A stretch of 64,000 nucleotides of DNA from AWTP1-13 sp963840445 (GCA_963840445.1 CAWIZC010000008.1:1-64000), one strand, 5' to 3'. Positions 16,082 through 25,051 are shown, numbered from the stretch's first letter. Numbers and translations: made by a program. The notes: a model not told the origin generated them from the sequence alone.

Positions 16082-18847
16082 ATGCTCGAGAAGACCTACC
16101 AGCCAGCCGACATCGAAGCGCGCATCCACGACGAGTGGATGAGGGCCGAAGCCTTCAAGGCCGGCCGGCCGGAGCGCGCCAAGGCCGAGGCCTACGCAAT
16201 CGTCATCCCGCCGCCCAACGTGACTGGCTCACTGCACATGGGCCATGCCCTCAACAACACGCTGCAGGACGTGCTGTGCCGCTTCGAGCGCATGCGCGGC
16301 AAGGATGTGCTGTGGCAGCCGGGGACCGACCACGCCGGCATCGCCACGCAGCTGGTTGTCGAGCGGCAACTGATGGAGCGACAGCTTCATCGTCGTGCGC
16401 TCGGGCGTGAAAAGTTCATCGAAGAAGTCTGGAAGTGGAAGGCCGAAAGCGGCGGCACCATCGTCAACCAGCTGAAGCGGCTGGGTGCTTCGTGCGACTG
16501 GAGCCGTGAGCGCTTCACCATGGACGAGGGATTGTCGAAGGCGGTGCTGAAGGCCTTCGTCGATCTCTATAACGACGGGCTGATCTACAAGGACAAGCGC
16601 CTCGTCAACTGGGACCCGGAGTTCCAGAGCGCCATCTCCGACCTCGAAGTCGACATGGTCGAGGCACGGGGCTCGTTCAGCTGGACGGCCGGTGATCCCG
16701 AAAAGCCGTTCGATGCGAAGGCGCTGGGCAAGGTGCTCGATCGCAATCCGGCTGGGCACCTCTACCATTTCCGCTATCCGCTGACGGCGAAGGTTGCCGG
16801 CTACCCCAAGGACTACATTGTCGTTGCCACCACGCGGCCGGAGACGATGCTGGGCGATACGGCGGTTGCGGTGCATCCCGAAGACGAGCGCTACGCGGCG
16901 CTGGTGAAAGCGGGCGCCAAGGTGCGCCTGCCGCTGGTCGGGCGCGAGATACCGATCGTCGCCGATGCCTACTCCGATCCCGAGAAGGGATCGGGCGCGG
17001 TGAAGATCACGCCGGCGCACGACCTGAACGACTTCGAGGTCGGCAAGCGGCATAAGCTGGAGTTGATCAATATCTTCACCGCCATCGCCGAACTCAATGA
17101 TGCGGTGCCCGAGAAGTATCGGGGCAAGGATCGCTTCGCGGCGCGCAAGCTGGTGATCGCCGACATGGAGGCAGCCGGCTTGCTGGAGCAAATCGAGCCG
17201 ACCACGCATGCCGTGCCGCATGCCCAGCGTGGCAATGCGCTGATCGAGTACTGGCTGACCGATCAGTGGTACGTGAACGCGGCGGAGCTCGCCAAGCAGG
17301 CCATTGCCAAGGTCGAGGACGGCAGCACCAAGTTCGTGCCGCAGAACTGGGAGAAGACTTACTTCGAGTGGATGCGCAACATCCAGCCGTGGACCATCTC
17401 GCGCCAGCTCTGGTGGGGCCATCAGATACCGGCGTGGTACGGGCCGGATGGCAAGGCCTTCGTTGCGCTCGATGAGGCGGGCGCCGCCAAGCTCGCCGAG
17501 GCGCACTACAAGAAAGATGTCGAGCTGAAGCGCGACGAGGACGTGCTCGACACGTGGTTCTCGTCGGGCCTGTGGGCGTTCTCGACGCTCGGCTGGCCTG
17601 AGCAGACGCCAGAGCTCGCGCGCTTCTATCCGACCAGCACGCTGGTGACCGGCTTCGACATCATCTTCTTCTGGGTCGCGCGCATGATGATGATGAGCCT
17701 CTACTTCATGAAGGAGGTGCCGTTCCGCGACGTCTACATCCATGCCCTGGTGCGCGACGAGAAGGGGCAGAAGATGTCGAAGACCAAGGGCAACGTCATG
17801 GACCCCTTGGCGCTGATCGACGAGTACGGCGCCGATGCCCTGCGCTTCACGATGGCGGCGATGGCCGCGCAGGGCCGCGACCTGAAACTGTCGACCGCCC
17901 GCGTCGAGGGCTATCGCAATTTCGCGACCAAGCTGTGGAACGCGGCGCGCTTTGCCGAGATGAACGAGTGCGTGCGCCAGAAGGATTTCGATCCGAAATC
18001 TGTCGAGGAAACCGTCAATCGCTGGATCGCTGGCGAGGTGGAGCGCACGGCGAGGGCCGTCACAGCCGGCATCGAGGGCTACAAGTTCAACGAGGCGGCG
18101 GCCGCCGTGTACGACTTCACCTGGGGTACGTTCTGCGACTGGTACCTGGAATTGATCAAGCCGGTTCTGAACGGCGAAGACGAGGGGGCCAAGGCCGAGA
18201 CGCGCGCCACCACCGCCTGGGTGCTGGACCAGGTTTTGAAGCTCCTGCACCCGTTCATGCCGTTCATCACCGAGGAGCTGTGGTCGCGGCTGGTCGAGGT
18301 CGGCGTGCAGCGGGAGAACCTGCTGTGCCTCTCCACCTGGCCGGTGTTCGAAGGCCTCGCCGATGCGGATGCCGACGAGGAAATCGGCTGGCTGGTCGGC
18401 CTGATCAGCGAAGTGCGCTCGGTGCGCAGCGAGATGAACGTACCGGCCGGAGCCAAGGTGCCGCTGGTGCTGGTCGGCGCCGGCAAGGCCCTGCGCGCGC
18501 GCACCGCGCGGCACGAGGAGACGATCGAGCGGCTGGCCCGGTCGGACGATATCTCGTTTGCCAAGGCGGCGCCCAAGGGCTCGGCGCAGATCGTGCTGGG
18601 CGAGACGGTGGCGGCATTGCCCCTGGCCGGCGTGATCGACATGGGGGCCGAGCGCGGACGCCTGGAGCGCGAGATCCACAAGTGCCGGAGCGAGGTTGCC
18701 AAGGTCGACGCCAAGCTGGCGAACCAGAGCTTCGTCGCCAAGGCCCCACCCGAGGTGGTCGAGGAGAACCGCGAGCGCAAAACCGACTTCGAGGCCACCA
18801 TCGCCAAGCTGCAGGCGGCGCTGAAGCGCGTCGAGGCCGCGGCTTGA
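16082..18847 (+). CDS. valS: valyl-tRNA synthetase
   Basis: 921 residues, class Ia synthetase charging tRNA-Val in the cytoplasm. HIGH-type motif: PPPNVTGSLHMGHALNN (about residues 44-60). The editing (CP1) domain includes TTRPETMLGDTAVAVHP and the GSGAVKITPAHD segment. The catalytic core has the WISRQ-type variant WTISRQLWWGHQIPAWYG, and KMSKT is at about residues 564-568. An anticodon-binding domain and the C-terminal coiled-coil arm (LEREIHKCRSEVAKVDAKLA) complete it. Length and all motifs are normal and the frame is intact, unlike the other two synthetases in this window. Confidence 0.98.
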   Translation: MLEKTYQPADIEARIHDEWMRAEAFKAGRPERAKAEAYAIVIPPPNVTGSLHMGHALNNTLQDVLCRFERMRGKDVLWQPGTDHAGIATQLVVERQLMERQLHRRALGREKFIEEVWKWKAESGGTIVNQLKRLGASCDWSRERFTMDEGLSKAVLKAFVDLYNDGLIYKDKRLVNWDPEFQSAISDLEVDMVEARGSFSWTAGDPEKPFDAKALGKVLDRNPAGHLYHFRYPLTAKVAGYPKDYIVVATTRPETMLGDTAVAVHPEDERYAALVKAGAKVRLPLVGREIPIVADAYSDPEKGSGAVKITPAHDLNDFEVGKRHKLELINIFTAIAELNDAVPEKYRGKDRFAARKLVIADMEAAGLLEQIEPTTHAVPHAQRGNALIEYWLTDQWYVNAAELAKQAIAKVEDGSTKFVPQNWEKTYFEWMRNIQPWTISRQLWWGHQIPAWYGPDGKAFVALDEAGAAKLAEAHYKKDVELKRDEDVLDTWFSSGLWAFSTLGWPEQTPELARFYPTSTLVTGFDIIFFWVARMMMMSLYFMKEVPFRDVYIHALVRDEKGQKMSKTKGNVMDPLALIDEYGADALRFTMAAMAAQGRDLKLSTARVEGYRNFATKLWNAARFAEMNECVRQKDFDPKSVEETVNRWIAGEVERTARAVTAGIEGYKFNEAAAAVYDFTWGTFCDWYLELIKPVLNGEDEGAKAETRATTAWVLDQVLKLLHPFMPFITEELWSRLVEVGVQRENLLCLSTWPVFEGLADADADEEIGWLVGLISEVRSVRSEMNVPAGAKVPLVLVGAGKALRARTARHEETIERLARSDDISFAKAAPKGSAQIVLGETVAALPLAGVIDMGAERGRLEREIHKCRSEVAKVDAKLANQSFVAKAPPEVVEENRERKTDFEATIAKLQAALKRVEAAA

Positions 18848-18858
18848 CTTGTCTCATT

Positions 18859-18969
18859 CCCTCTCCCCACTCTTCGTGGGGAGAGGGTTAGGGTGAGGGG
18901 CAGAAGCTTGCGCCGCCATTTGTGGCTGCCCCTCACCCCGACCCTCTCCCCGTAAGCACGGGGAGAGGG
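18859..18969. repeat. paired palindromic intergenic repeat (type E)
   Basis: Two hairpin-forming half-elements face each other. The left, CCCTCTCCCC...GGGGAGAGGG plus TTAGGGTGAGGGGCAG, spans 18859-18903. The right, CTGCCCCTCACCCCGACCCT...GGGGAGAGGG, spans 18926-18969. They are near-reverse complements, giving one large palindrome. This resembles REP/BIME-like repeats common in proteobacteria. Its right end also provides the GGGAG ribosome site of the next gene. Confidence 0.75.
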
Positions 18970-18978
18970 AGATCAGCC

Positions 18979-19617
18979 ATGTACACGCCGGTGCAATTCA
19001 AGGTCGATGAAGCCGCCGACGCCCACGCGTTGATGCGCGCGCATCCCTTTGCCATCCTCGTCACGCATGGCGTGGACGGCCTGTTGGCGACGCACTTGCC
19101 GACCGTGTTGAAGGTGCATGCGGCGAACCCACTCGGCCGCATCGAATGCCACCTGGCGCGGCCCAATCCGCAGTGGAAAGCGTTCGCACCCGACACCGAC
19201 GTGCTGATGATCTTCCAGGGCGCCGAGGCCTACATCCGCCCGGGCTGGTACCCCTCCAAAGCCGCGCACGGCAAGGTGGTGCCGACCTGGAATTACGCCG
19301 TCGTGCATGCCTACGGCCGGCTGCAGAGCATCGAGGACCAAGACTGGCTGCTGGCGCACGTCGGCGAGCTGAGCAATCAGCAGGAGGCACCATACGCCGA
19401 ACGCTGGTCGACAACCGATGCGCCTGCCGACTTCCTCGAGCGGCAAACGCGCGGGATCGTGGGGCTGACGCTCTCCATCACGCGGCTGGAGGGCAAGATC
19501 AAGATGAGCCAGAACCGGGATGTGCCCGACCGAGAGGGCGTCGTGCGCGGCCTGGCCGAGCGCGCGCAAGGCGATGACGCTGCGACGGCGGCGCTGGTGC
19601 AGAAATTCACGCGTTGA
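18979..19617 (+). CDS. PaiB-like FMN-binding negative transcriptional regulator family protein
   Basis: 212 residues beginning MYTPVQFKVDEAADAHALMR, with AILVTHGVDGLLATHLPTVL, HLARPNPQWK, FQGAEAYIRPGWYPSKAAHG and VPTWNYAVVHAYGRL. These are the signatures of the PaiB/FMN_bind_2 split-barrel family. Bacillus PaiB affects protease and sporulation genes, but most members are flavin-binding proteins of unproven function. ATG 18979 follows GGGAGAGGGAG from the flanking repeat; the upstream in-frame extension is repeat sequence and was rejected. Confidence 0.88.
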   Translation: MYTPVQFKVDEAADAHALMRAHPFAILVTHGVDGLLATHLPTVLKVHAANPLGRIECHLARPNPQWKAFAPDTDVLMIFQGAEAYIRPGWYPSKAAHGKVVPTWNYAVVHAYGRLQSIEDQDWLLAHVGELSNQQEAPYAERWSTTDAPADFLERQTRGIVGLTLSITRLEGKIKMSQNRDVPDREGVVRGLAERAQGDDAATAALVQKFTR

Positions 19618-19638
19618 TCGGAAGTCGGTCGCATCTCG

Positions 19639-20438
19639 TCAAGGTTTCGGCGTGCTGGCCAGCGTGCGGAAGGTCCACATCTCCCAGGATCGATTGATCG
19701 ACGCGTCGTTGGTCTCGGCGATCTTCGAGGCTTCTCTCTCGTTGAGATACGTTACCTTGCCTATCTTGAGCGCCTCCGTCAGCACGCGCGCATTGAGATC
19801 GGTGTAGATGGCGCGCGATACGGCCTGCTTGATCGAGGTGCCGACAGTATTGAAGCCGTGCCCGCGCATGAGTATTGCAGGCACCGACCCCAGCGTCTGG
19901 CCAGCGCCGCACCCAGCGGGCTGGTTCTCACCAGCATGTCGGTCTCATTGCCGCCAGCCTCACGGATCTCGAAGGCCGGTACAGCGCGCACGAGGAAGCC
20001 GGCCATGTGCGAGACGGGTTTGAGCGGCGTCCCCGGTCACGCCGAAGGGTAGCACCTAGGGAGCGTGACTGTGCACTACAGCATTCACGTCCGGCCGAGC
20101 GCGATAGATTTCGGCATGAATGAAGCGCTCGCTGAACAAGCGCCCGCCGCGCTCGTCGATCGGCCGGCCGTCCAGGTCGAACTCCATCACGTCTTCGGCG
20201 ACCACCATGCCCGCCGCCCGTGCGCGGGACATGTAAAATCGGTTCGGATCGGTCGGTGAGCGAAAGCTCAAATGGCCGAAACCATCGGCGATCACGCCCT
20301 GGTCGGCCAAGATCCGGTTTGCGACGACAAATTCCGCGATCAGCTCGGGCAGGGCCGCGCCGTCTGCGCTGCCGCAGGCGTTGCAAGGCTCACGAGGAGA
20401 GCCAGCATGGCGGCAACCACAAGGTGGATTTTGATCAT
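19639..20438 (-). pseudogene. secreted class II aldolase/adducin-family protein with four lesions
   Basis: Starting at ATG 20438 (GGAGGT 6 bases upstream), the minus strand reads a signal peptide MIKIHLVVAAMLALLVSLAT with APAAAQTA-like cleavage. After a frameshift near 20360 it reads ALPELIAEFVVANRILADQG, GFGHLSFRSP and AVVHSHAP. An in-frame TAG near 20057 interrupts before VLPFGVTG. One extra G near 20030 shifts the frame before PLKPVSHMAGFLV, and a missing C near 19895 shifts it before ILMRGHGFNTVGTS. The end is at 19639. The zinc-ligand motifs of the fold (HSH, RGHG) are recognisable. Family members act on aldol or sugar phosphates, but this exported subgroup has no known substrate. With four lesions it is probably a true pseudogene. 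Confidence 0.82.
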
Positions 20439-20501
20439 TCCGCACCTCCGGTATCCCGCAGGGCAGACAATTCACCAGCGATCAGGCAACCGTGTGGCTC
20501 G

Positions 20502-21065
20502 TCATGCCGTGGCGCGATAGTACACGTCGACCAGCTTCCAGCTGCCGCCCTCCAGGGCCAGGATGCTGACCACGCGCCTGCCCGGCATCTCCAGGTCGAC
20601 GGCCTCGATGCGGAAGCGGGTCGGGCTTTCGAAGAACGCCCAGCGCAGGCGGCGCGGCGCCAGCGGATCGGCGATTGCATCCTCTTCGGCGCTCGTATCG
20701 GCTGACGATGTGGGTGTGCGCTCGCGCGTCATGCCCAGATCATCAAGCAGGCTGCGGCCGGCCAGCACCTTGCCCAGCGTCAGTGGCGTGACGGTGTAGT
20801 CGATCACGGCATCCGCGGTCGCAGGCCCGAGCGCGCCGATCAGCACGCGGGTGACGAGGCCACGCTTCGGGTCGGTGCTCTTTTCCTTGAGGTTTCTGCC
20901 GACCGTCTGCTTGAGGTTGGCGCGCAACTCCGTCCAGTCGACCTTGCTTTCGATGGCGGGAATGTCATTTCCCTTCACGGCGGCGCGTAGCTGCCAGGCC
21001 GCAGTCAGCGGCCAGCCCAGATAGGCGAGCGGCAGCACGAGAGGAGCGATCAACAACCTGCGCAT
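20502..21065 (-). CDS. DUF2939 family protein (copy 1)
   Basis: 187 residues. An N-terminal membrane anchor (LLIAPLVLPLAYLGWPLTAA) is followed by the DUF2939 pattern: WQLRAAVKGNDIPAIESKVD, W-x-E-L-R-x-x-L-K, VIDYTVTPLTLGKVL, RWAFFESPTRFRIEAVD and WKLVDVYYR. The protein probably projects a small cystatin/NTF2-like domain into the periplasm. Function unknown. It lies 22 bases downstream of a paralogue on the same strand, so the pair is likely an operon from tandem duplication. Confidence 0.82.
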   Translation of the reverse strand: MRRLLIAPLVLPLAYLGWPLTAAWQLRAAVKGNDIPAIESKVDWTELRANLKQTVGRNLKEKSTDPKRGLVTRVLIGALGPATADAVIDYTVTPLTLGKVLAGRSLLDDLGMTRERTPTSSADTSAEEDAIADPLAPRRLRWAFFESPTRFRIEAVDLEMPGRRVVSILALEGGSWKLVDVYYRATA

Positions 21066-21086
21066 GGCGAGCTCGGCGGCGTTGGA

Positions 21087-21713
21087 TCAGGGCTGGCTTG
21101 TCGCCTTGGGCGCGGCAATGGCGCCGGAGATGGTGAGGCTGGTGAGTTTCCACTCAAGACCCTTCAGCTCCAGGAGGCCGGTGTAAGTGCGGTCCAGGCG
21201 ATGCCGGTCGGCGACCTCGATCTCGAAGCGGGTCAGGGAATGGAATACGGCGCGGCGTATGCGGCCGTAGAAGGCGACGAAGCGGTCGACGATGGTGCCG
21301 TCGAGCCAGGTGCCGGCGAGCGCGGTCGGTGCGTCGGGTTTGGCTGCGAGGGGCTGAATGGTGCCGCGCCAGACGCGGCGGTAGCCCAGGAAAACGGGGA
21401 AGTACTCCGGCGTCGCGTAGCGGTCGATAACCGAGCCTGCCATGCTCGGGGCGACGGTCGACTTCACACGCTGCCAGAGGGTGGGCCGGGGCGCGCCCGG
21501 CTCGGTCTCCAGCGCCGCCAGGGCCTCGGCGCTCATGGAGGCTTTGAGGCTGGCCCGCACGCTGTGCCATTCGACCTTGCTGGCCAGGGTCGCGGTGTCG
21601 CCGCTGCGCATGGCCTCACGGATCGTAAGTACAGTGTAGATCGGCCAAGCAATGTATGCGGCCGTCAAAAGGAGCAAGAAGACGGAAAACCGAAACAGAC
21701 CAAACCGACGCAT
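21087..21713 (-). CDS. DUF2939 family protein (copy 2)
   Basis: 208 residues from ATG 21713 (MRRFGLFRFSVFLLLLTAAY). The same domain layout as copy 1 is present: anchor helix, AMRSGDTATLASKVEWHSVR, SVIDRYATPEYFPVFL, RRAVFHSLTRFEIEV and LEWKLTSLTISG. The two copies share short blocks (I-R-E-A-x-x-x-x-D, S-K-V-x-W, V-I-D, W-K-L) but are well diverged. The region upstream to 21755 is also open but has no ribosome site. Function unknown. Confidence 0.82.
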   Translation of the reverse strand: MRRFGLFRFSVFLLLLTAAYIAWPIYTVLTIREAMRSGDTATLASKVEWHSVRASLKASMSAEALAALETEPGAPRPTLWQRVKSTVAPSMAGSVIDRYATPEYFPVFLGYRRVWRGTIQPLAAKPDAPTALAGTWLDGTIVDRFVAFYGRIRRAVFHSLTRFEIEVADRHRLDRTYTGLLELKGLEWKLTSLTISGAIAAPKATSQP

Positions 21714-22421
21714 TTCGCAATGTCCCGCTACGGTGAAGTAACGATAGCGTGACAATTGGGCGAAGGCGCGACGGCCGGATGGACTGGGAGCTAGCGGTCA
21801 CTTGGGGTGCAAGTCGGCCATGCCGTGGCCGCCGGGCACCCATGCATCATCGGGAAAAAGCTTGGGACATCCGTGAATTGGTAAACGGTCTGTTGCCTAT
21901 GGGCAACAAAACACCTCATATGTGCCACTGTTGGGCCACAAACGGTCTCCACATAGATCATCGGATCGCATTCACCGGGACGGGCGCGGACGGTTGCGCC
22001 AAGTCGATTTACTAGCGGGTTTCGACGTTACCTCGGCAGGCTTTGCAGGCGCTGGCTCGCCTCGCAAAATTTTCCGTCCGATCGGCGTTCCCGCGTCGAA
22101 GTAGAGCACAGATGGACGCCAGGACGTTCAACAGGTCGAAGCTGCCCAGCCGTCATGTCAGCGAGGGCCCCTCGCGCGCAGCGCACCACGTCGTGTGCGC
22201 ACCGAATCTCGAAAACGTGAAGTTCGATAAAAATCAGAATGTTGCTTGCCCAGTTTCAAAGCCCATATCAGCTATGGGTGGAGCGGTAGGGCTGGTGAGC
22301 ACGTCGGCACCGCCGGCCGATCCCTGTCGGAGCGGTGCCTTGAGAACATATGCGGATCAGGTGGGACCGGCTGGTGCCAGCGCGGTCACACATGCGGGTG
22401 GAGGAGCTGAGGTTGCTTGCT
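21714..22421. other. 708-base intergenic region between divergent genes
   Basis: No supported gene. It must hold the promoters of the DUF2939 pair (minus) and the ExoR-like gene (plus). A 7-base inverted repeat TGTTGCC/GGCAACA with a 4-base loop at 21891-21908 is a possible operator. The segment 22020-22330 has lower GC than its neighbours, but no RNA fold I recognise. Confidence 0.4.
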
Positions 22422-23426
22422 ATGCGGATATTTAGCGCGCTGATCGCGGCGAGCTGCATCGCCTGGCTGAGCACGGGTGCCGTGGCTGCAGGGCCGGGCA
22501 AGTACAACTCGCCGCAGATGGCTTTCGAGCAAGGTCTCAATGCCTACAAGGCGGGCCAGTACGAACTCGCGGTGCCGGCGCTCGAGGAAGCCGCCAAGAA
22601 GGGCAGCGAGTCCAACCAGTTCTTCGCCGATTTCTATCTGGCACGCATCTATTCCGATGCATCCGGCGGCAAGGCCGACCGAGCCAAGGCCTATGAGCTG
22701 TTCCGCAAGCTCGCCGATGAAAACGCCGACGCCGATCCGGATGAAGGCCATCGCGCACCGTTCGTGGCCAAGGCACTGACGGCGCTGGCTGGCTACCTGC
22801 GCAGCGGAGTGCCCGAGCTGGGCGTCGCGCCCGACGTCGACCGTGCGGTTGAATACCTGCAGAACGCGGCGACCTCGTTCGGCGACCAGGACGCGCAATT
22901 CGAGCTGGCCAAGACCTACCTCAGCCGCGGCGGCGACGACGACGTCAAGCTCGGCAAGCATTTCCTGTCGGTGCTGGCCCGTGATGGCTTCGCCAATGCG
23001 CAGGCATTCCTCGCCGACATGTACTGGCGCGGGAGCTACGTGAAAAAGGACGATCAGCGCGCGCTCGCCCTCATCACGATGGCGTCGGAGAATGCGCCGC
23101 AGCATGATCGCGCAGGCATCGATGCCGTCCACCAGACCATCTACTGCGGCACCTCGCCGGCTCTGCGCGCGCAGGCCGACAGTCTGGCTGCCATCTGGCG
23201 GCAGGTGCTGGGTCGCCAGGCCGCCAATGCCGCCCGCAATGCTGCGGACACGAAGCGTGCGCAGCCGCTGACCTGCAGCAATGGCGAGGTCGTTGATCTG
23301 CAGCGGCCGAAGCCGCCGGTGGATACAACCGGTGCGGTGGCCGCGAGGCCAACGACTGCACGCGGCGAGATCGTGCAGGGCAACGCGGCGGGCTTCGGTC
23401 TGCGCGACGTCGGCACCACGAAATAA
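22422..23426 (+). CDS. exoR: ExoR-like periplasmic Sel1-repeat protein
   Basis: 334 residues with a signal peptide (MRIFSALIAASCIAWLSTGA, cleavage after AVA/AAG). Sel1-type helical repeats follow: FEQGLNAYKAGQYELAVPAL, ADFYLARIYSDASGG, FVAKALTALAGYLRSGVPEL, YLQNAATSFGDQDAQFELAK and AQAFLADMYWRGSYV. The pattern ALLALAGY-R-G-I/V-P followed by QAASTFG is what I remember of rhizobial ExoR, the periplasmic inhibitor of the ExoS-ChvI two-component system. ExoR also neighbours xthA in that group. The C-terminal tail (about 60 residues, Pro/Thr-rich) is longer than in rhizobial ExoR. No exoS/chvI genes lie in the window. Confidence 0.7.
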   Translation: MRIFSALIAASCIAWLSTGAVAAGPGKYNSPQMAFEQGLNAYKAGQYELAVPALEEAAKKGSESNQFFADFYLARIYSDASGGKADRAKAYELFRKLADENADADPDEGHRAPFVAKALTALAGYLRSGVPELGVAPDVDRAVEYLQNAATSFGDQDAQFELAKTYLSRGGDDDVKLGKHFLSVLARDGFANAQAFLADMYWRGSYVKKDDQRALALITMASENAPQHDRAGIDAVHQTIYCGTSPALRAQADSLAAIWRQVLGRQAANAARNAADTKRAQPLTCSNGEVVDLQRPKPPVDTTGAVAARPTTARGEIVQGNAAGFGLRDVGTTK

Positions 23427-23475
23427 GGGATGAGGTTCGGGTTCCGGGATCAGGGCGTGCCCGGAGCCGTGAAAC

Positions 23476-24264
23476 CTATTCCCTCAGCTCAACCCAGACC
23501 GGCACGTGGTCGGACGGTTTTTCCCAGCCGCGCGTGAACTTGTCGATGCCGGCAGACTGCAACAGATCGGCGGCCTGCGGCGACAGCAGGACGTGGTCGA
23601 TGCGGATGCCATGGTCCTTCTGCCACGCGCCGGCCTGATAGTCCCAGAACGTGTAGATGCCGGGGCCTGGGTGGCAGGCGCGCACGGCATCGGTCAGGCC
23701 GAGGTTGAGGAGTGCGCGCATGGCCGCGCGCGTCTCCGGCTGAAACAGGGCGTCTTCGCGCCAGGCATCGGGGTTCTTGGCATCGACCGGCTCGGGGATG
23801 ACATTGTAGTCGCCGACCAGCAGTAGCGGTTCCTCCAATTCGAGCAGGCTGCGCGTGCGTGCCTGCAGGCGTTTCATCCAGGCCAGCTTATAGGCGAACT
23901 TGTCGGTGCCGATCGGGTTGCCATTCGGCAGATAGAGGTTGCCGACGCGGACCACGCCGCCGCTGCGCGGAACCAGCACCTCGATGTAGCGGGCGTGCGC
24001 GTCCTCCTCGTCGCCGCCGGGCAGGCCCTTGACGACCACCTCGTCGAACGGCCGCTTGGAGAGGATGGCGACGCCGTTGAAGCCCTTCTGCCCGTGCACG
24101 GCGACGTTGTAGCCGACCTCCTCGAAGGCACCGGAGGGAAAGGCCTCGGTGAGCGACTTGATCTCCTGGAAGCAGGCGACGTCCGGGCTCGTCTCCTTGA
24201 GCCAGGTCAGCGCGCCCTCGAGGCGCGCCTTGACGCCGTTGATGTTCCAGGTGGCGATTTTCAT
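23476..24264 (-). CDS. xthA: exodeoxyribonuclease III (AP endonuclease)
   Basis: 262 residues of the EEP fold. Start MKIATWNINGVKARL; catalytic Glu in CFQEIK; LYLPNGNPIGTDKFAYKLAW; GDYNVIPEPVD with Asp and Asn; DYQAGAWQKDHGIRIDHVLL; and the terminal KPSDHVPVWVEL with the Asp-His pair. It cleaves at abasic sites and degrades 3' ends in base excision repair. ATG 24264 matches the family start. It is convergent with exoR and followed upstream by repeat C1 and erpA on the same strand. Confidence 0.96.
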   Translation of the reverse strand: MKIATWNINGVKARLEGALTWLKETSPDVACFQEIKSLTEAFPSGAFEEVGYNVAVHGQKGFNGVAILSKRPFDEVVVKGLPGGDEEDAHARYIEVLVPRSGGVVRVGNLYLPNGNPIGTDKFAYKLAWMKRLQARTRSLLELEEPLLLVGDYNVIPEPVDAKNPDAWREDALFQPETRAAMRALLNLGLTDAVRACHPGPGIYTFWDYQAGAWQKDHGIRIDHVLLSPQAADLLQSAGIDKFTRGWEKPSDHVPVWVELRE

Positions 24265-24301
24265 GGGCGTCTTTGTGGGCTGCGACTCGGTACGAGGCAA
24301 G

Positions 24302-24403
24302 TGTCATCCCGGAATCCGCACTGGCGAATATCCGGCATCCAGTATCGACGGATGTTCGGGTAGCTGGGTCCCGGATGCGCGCTGTGCGCGCTCCGGGATG
24401 ACA
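24302..24403. repeat. TGTCATCCCGG-type palindromic repeat (C1)
   Basis: The element starts TGTCATCCCGG and ends CCGGGATGACA (perfect 11-base terminal inverted repeat), 102 bases long, with inner hairpins GGATGCGCGC/GCGCGCTCC. Related elements are C2 (32452-32494), C3 (37765-37864) and C4 (34381-34437). A well-known style of intergenic proteobacterial repeat. Confidence 0.75.
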
Positions 24404-24413
24404 ACCGGATCGA

Positions 24414-24758
24414 TTAGACCGAGAAGCTGGTGCCGCAGCCGCAGGAGGCGGTGGCCTGCGGGTTCTTGATCTTGAAGGCGGCGCCGATCAGGTCGTCGAC
24501 GAAGTCGATCTCGGAGCCCGCCAGATAGTCGAGCGAGACCGGGTCGATCAGGACGCGGGCTCCGGCCTGCTCGATAACCACGTCGTCGGCGGCGCGTTCG
24601 CCGACTAGGTCGAACTTGTACTGGAAGCCGGAGCAGCCCCCGCCCTCCACGCTGATGCGCAGCATGGTATGTTTAGGTTCGCCGGCAACGATCTCGCAGA
24701 TCCGGCGCGCGGCGCGCTCGGTAACGGTGACGGCGGTCGGGGTGGCTGTGTCGCTCAT
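24414..24758 (-). CDS. erpA: A-type iron-sulfur carrier (ErpA/IscA family)
   Basis: 114 residues with the three cysteines that bind Fe-S: one in EGGGCSGFQYKFDL and two in the C-terminal CGCGTSFSV. VTERAARRICEIV and DLIGAAFKIKNPQATASCGC also match. It delivers clusters to apoproteins in the cytoplasm. ATG 24758 (MSDTATPTAVTVTERAA) was chosen; the upstream extension is unlike the family. Located between xthA and dgt, as in related alphaproteobacteria. The divergent gap to dgt is filled by repeats A1 and B1. Confidence 0.93.
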   Translation of the reverse strand: MSDTATPTAVTVTERAARRICEIVAGEPKHTMLRISVEGGGCSGFQYKFDLVGERAADDVVIEQAGARVLIDPVSLDYLAGSEIDFVDDLIGAAFKIKNPQATASCGCGTSFSV

Positions 24759-24873
24759 GATCCGGCTCTTGGGACCCGCTCGGGCCTGTCGGCAATTTGC
24801 CAAGCGACTCGCGTTAGAAGCGCTCAACTCTGCACCAGTACATAGGTTCGGCGGCAGCCTTGTCAAACCCCCC

Positions 24874-24951
24874 CTAGTGTCCCGATTTCGAGGTTTGCCT
24901 GCCTTTGCCGCCAGCGTCCCGAGCGAACCTCGAAATCATAAGAGACACTAA
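24874..24951. repeat. CTAGTGTC-ended palindromic repeat, family A, copy 1
   Basis: A 78-base element with left end CTAGTGTCCCGATTTCGAGG and right end CCTCGAAATC...GAGACACTAA; the ends are complementary. Its reverse complement closely matches copy A2 at 35028-35105 across the full 78 bases. It lies next to a family B element in both places. Confidence 0.75.
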
Positions 24952-24964
24952 AATCATAGTCTTG

Positions 24965-25041
24965 CTAGTGTGATGATCGAGCAATTCGCCGGAGTTCGCG
25001 GCGTGGTTTCGGAGCGTATTTCTCGATCTGAATCACACTAG
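24965..25041. repeat. CTAGTGTGATGATCG-ended palindromic repeat, family B, copy 1
   Basis: A 77-base element starting CTAGTGTGATGATCGAGCAA and ending CTCGATCTGAATCACACTAG; the ends pair with each other. It is closely similar, in direct orientation, to B2 at 34939-35014. Its right edge runs into GGGG, the ribosome site of dgt. Confidence 0.75.
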
Positions 25042-25051
25042 GGGCCTGGAA

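Noticed and set aside
16229..18679. 816-codon minus-strand open frame antisense to valS
   Set aside because: Shadow of high-GC codon use in valS: His/Arg/Leu-rich, no ribosome site, no domain, while valS has every synthetase motif.
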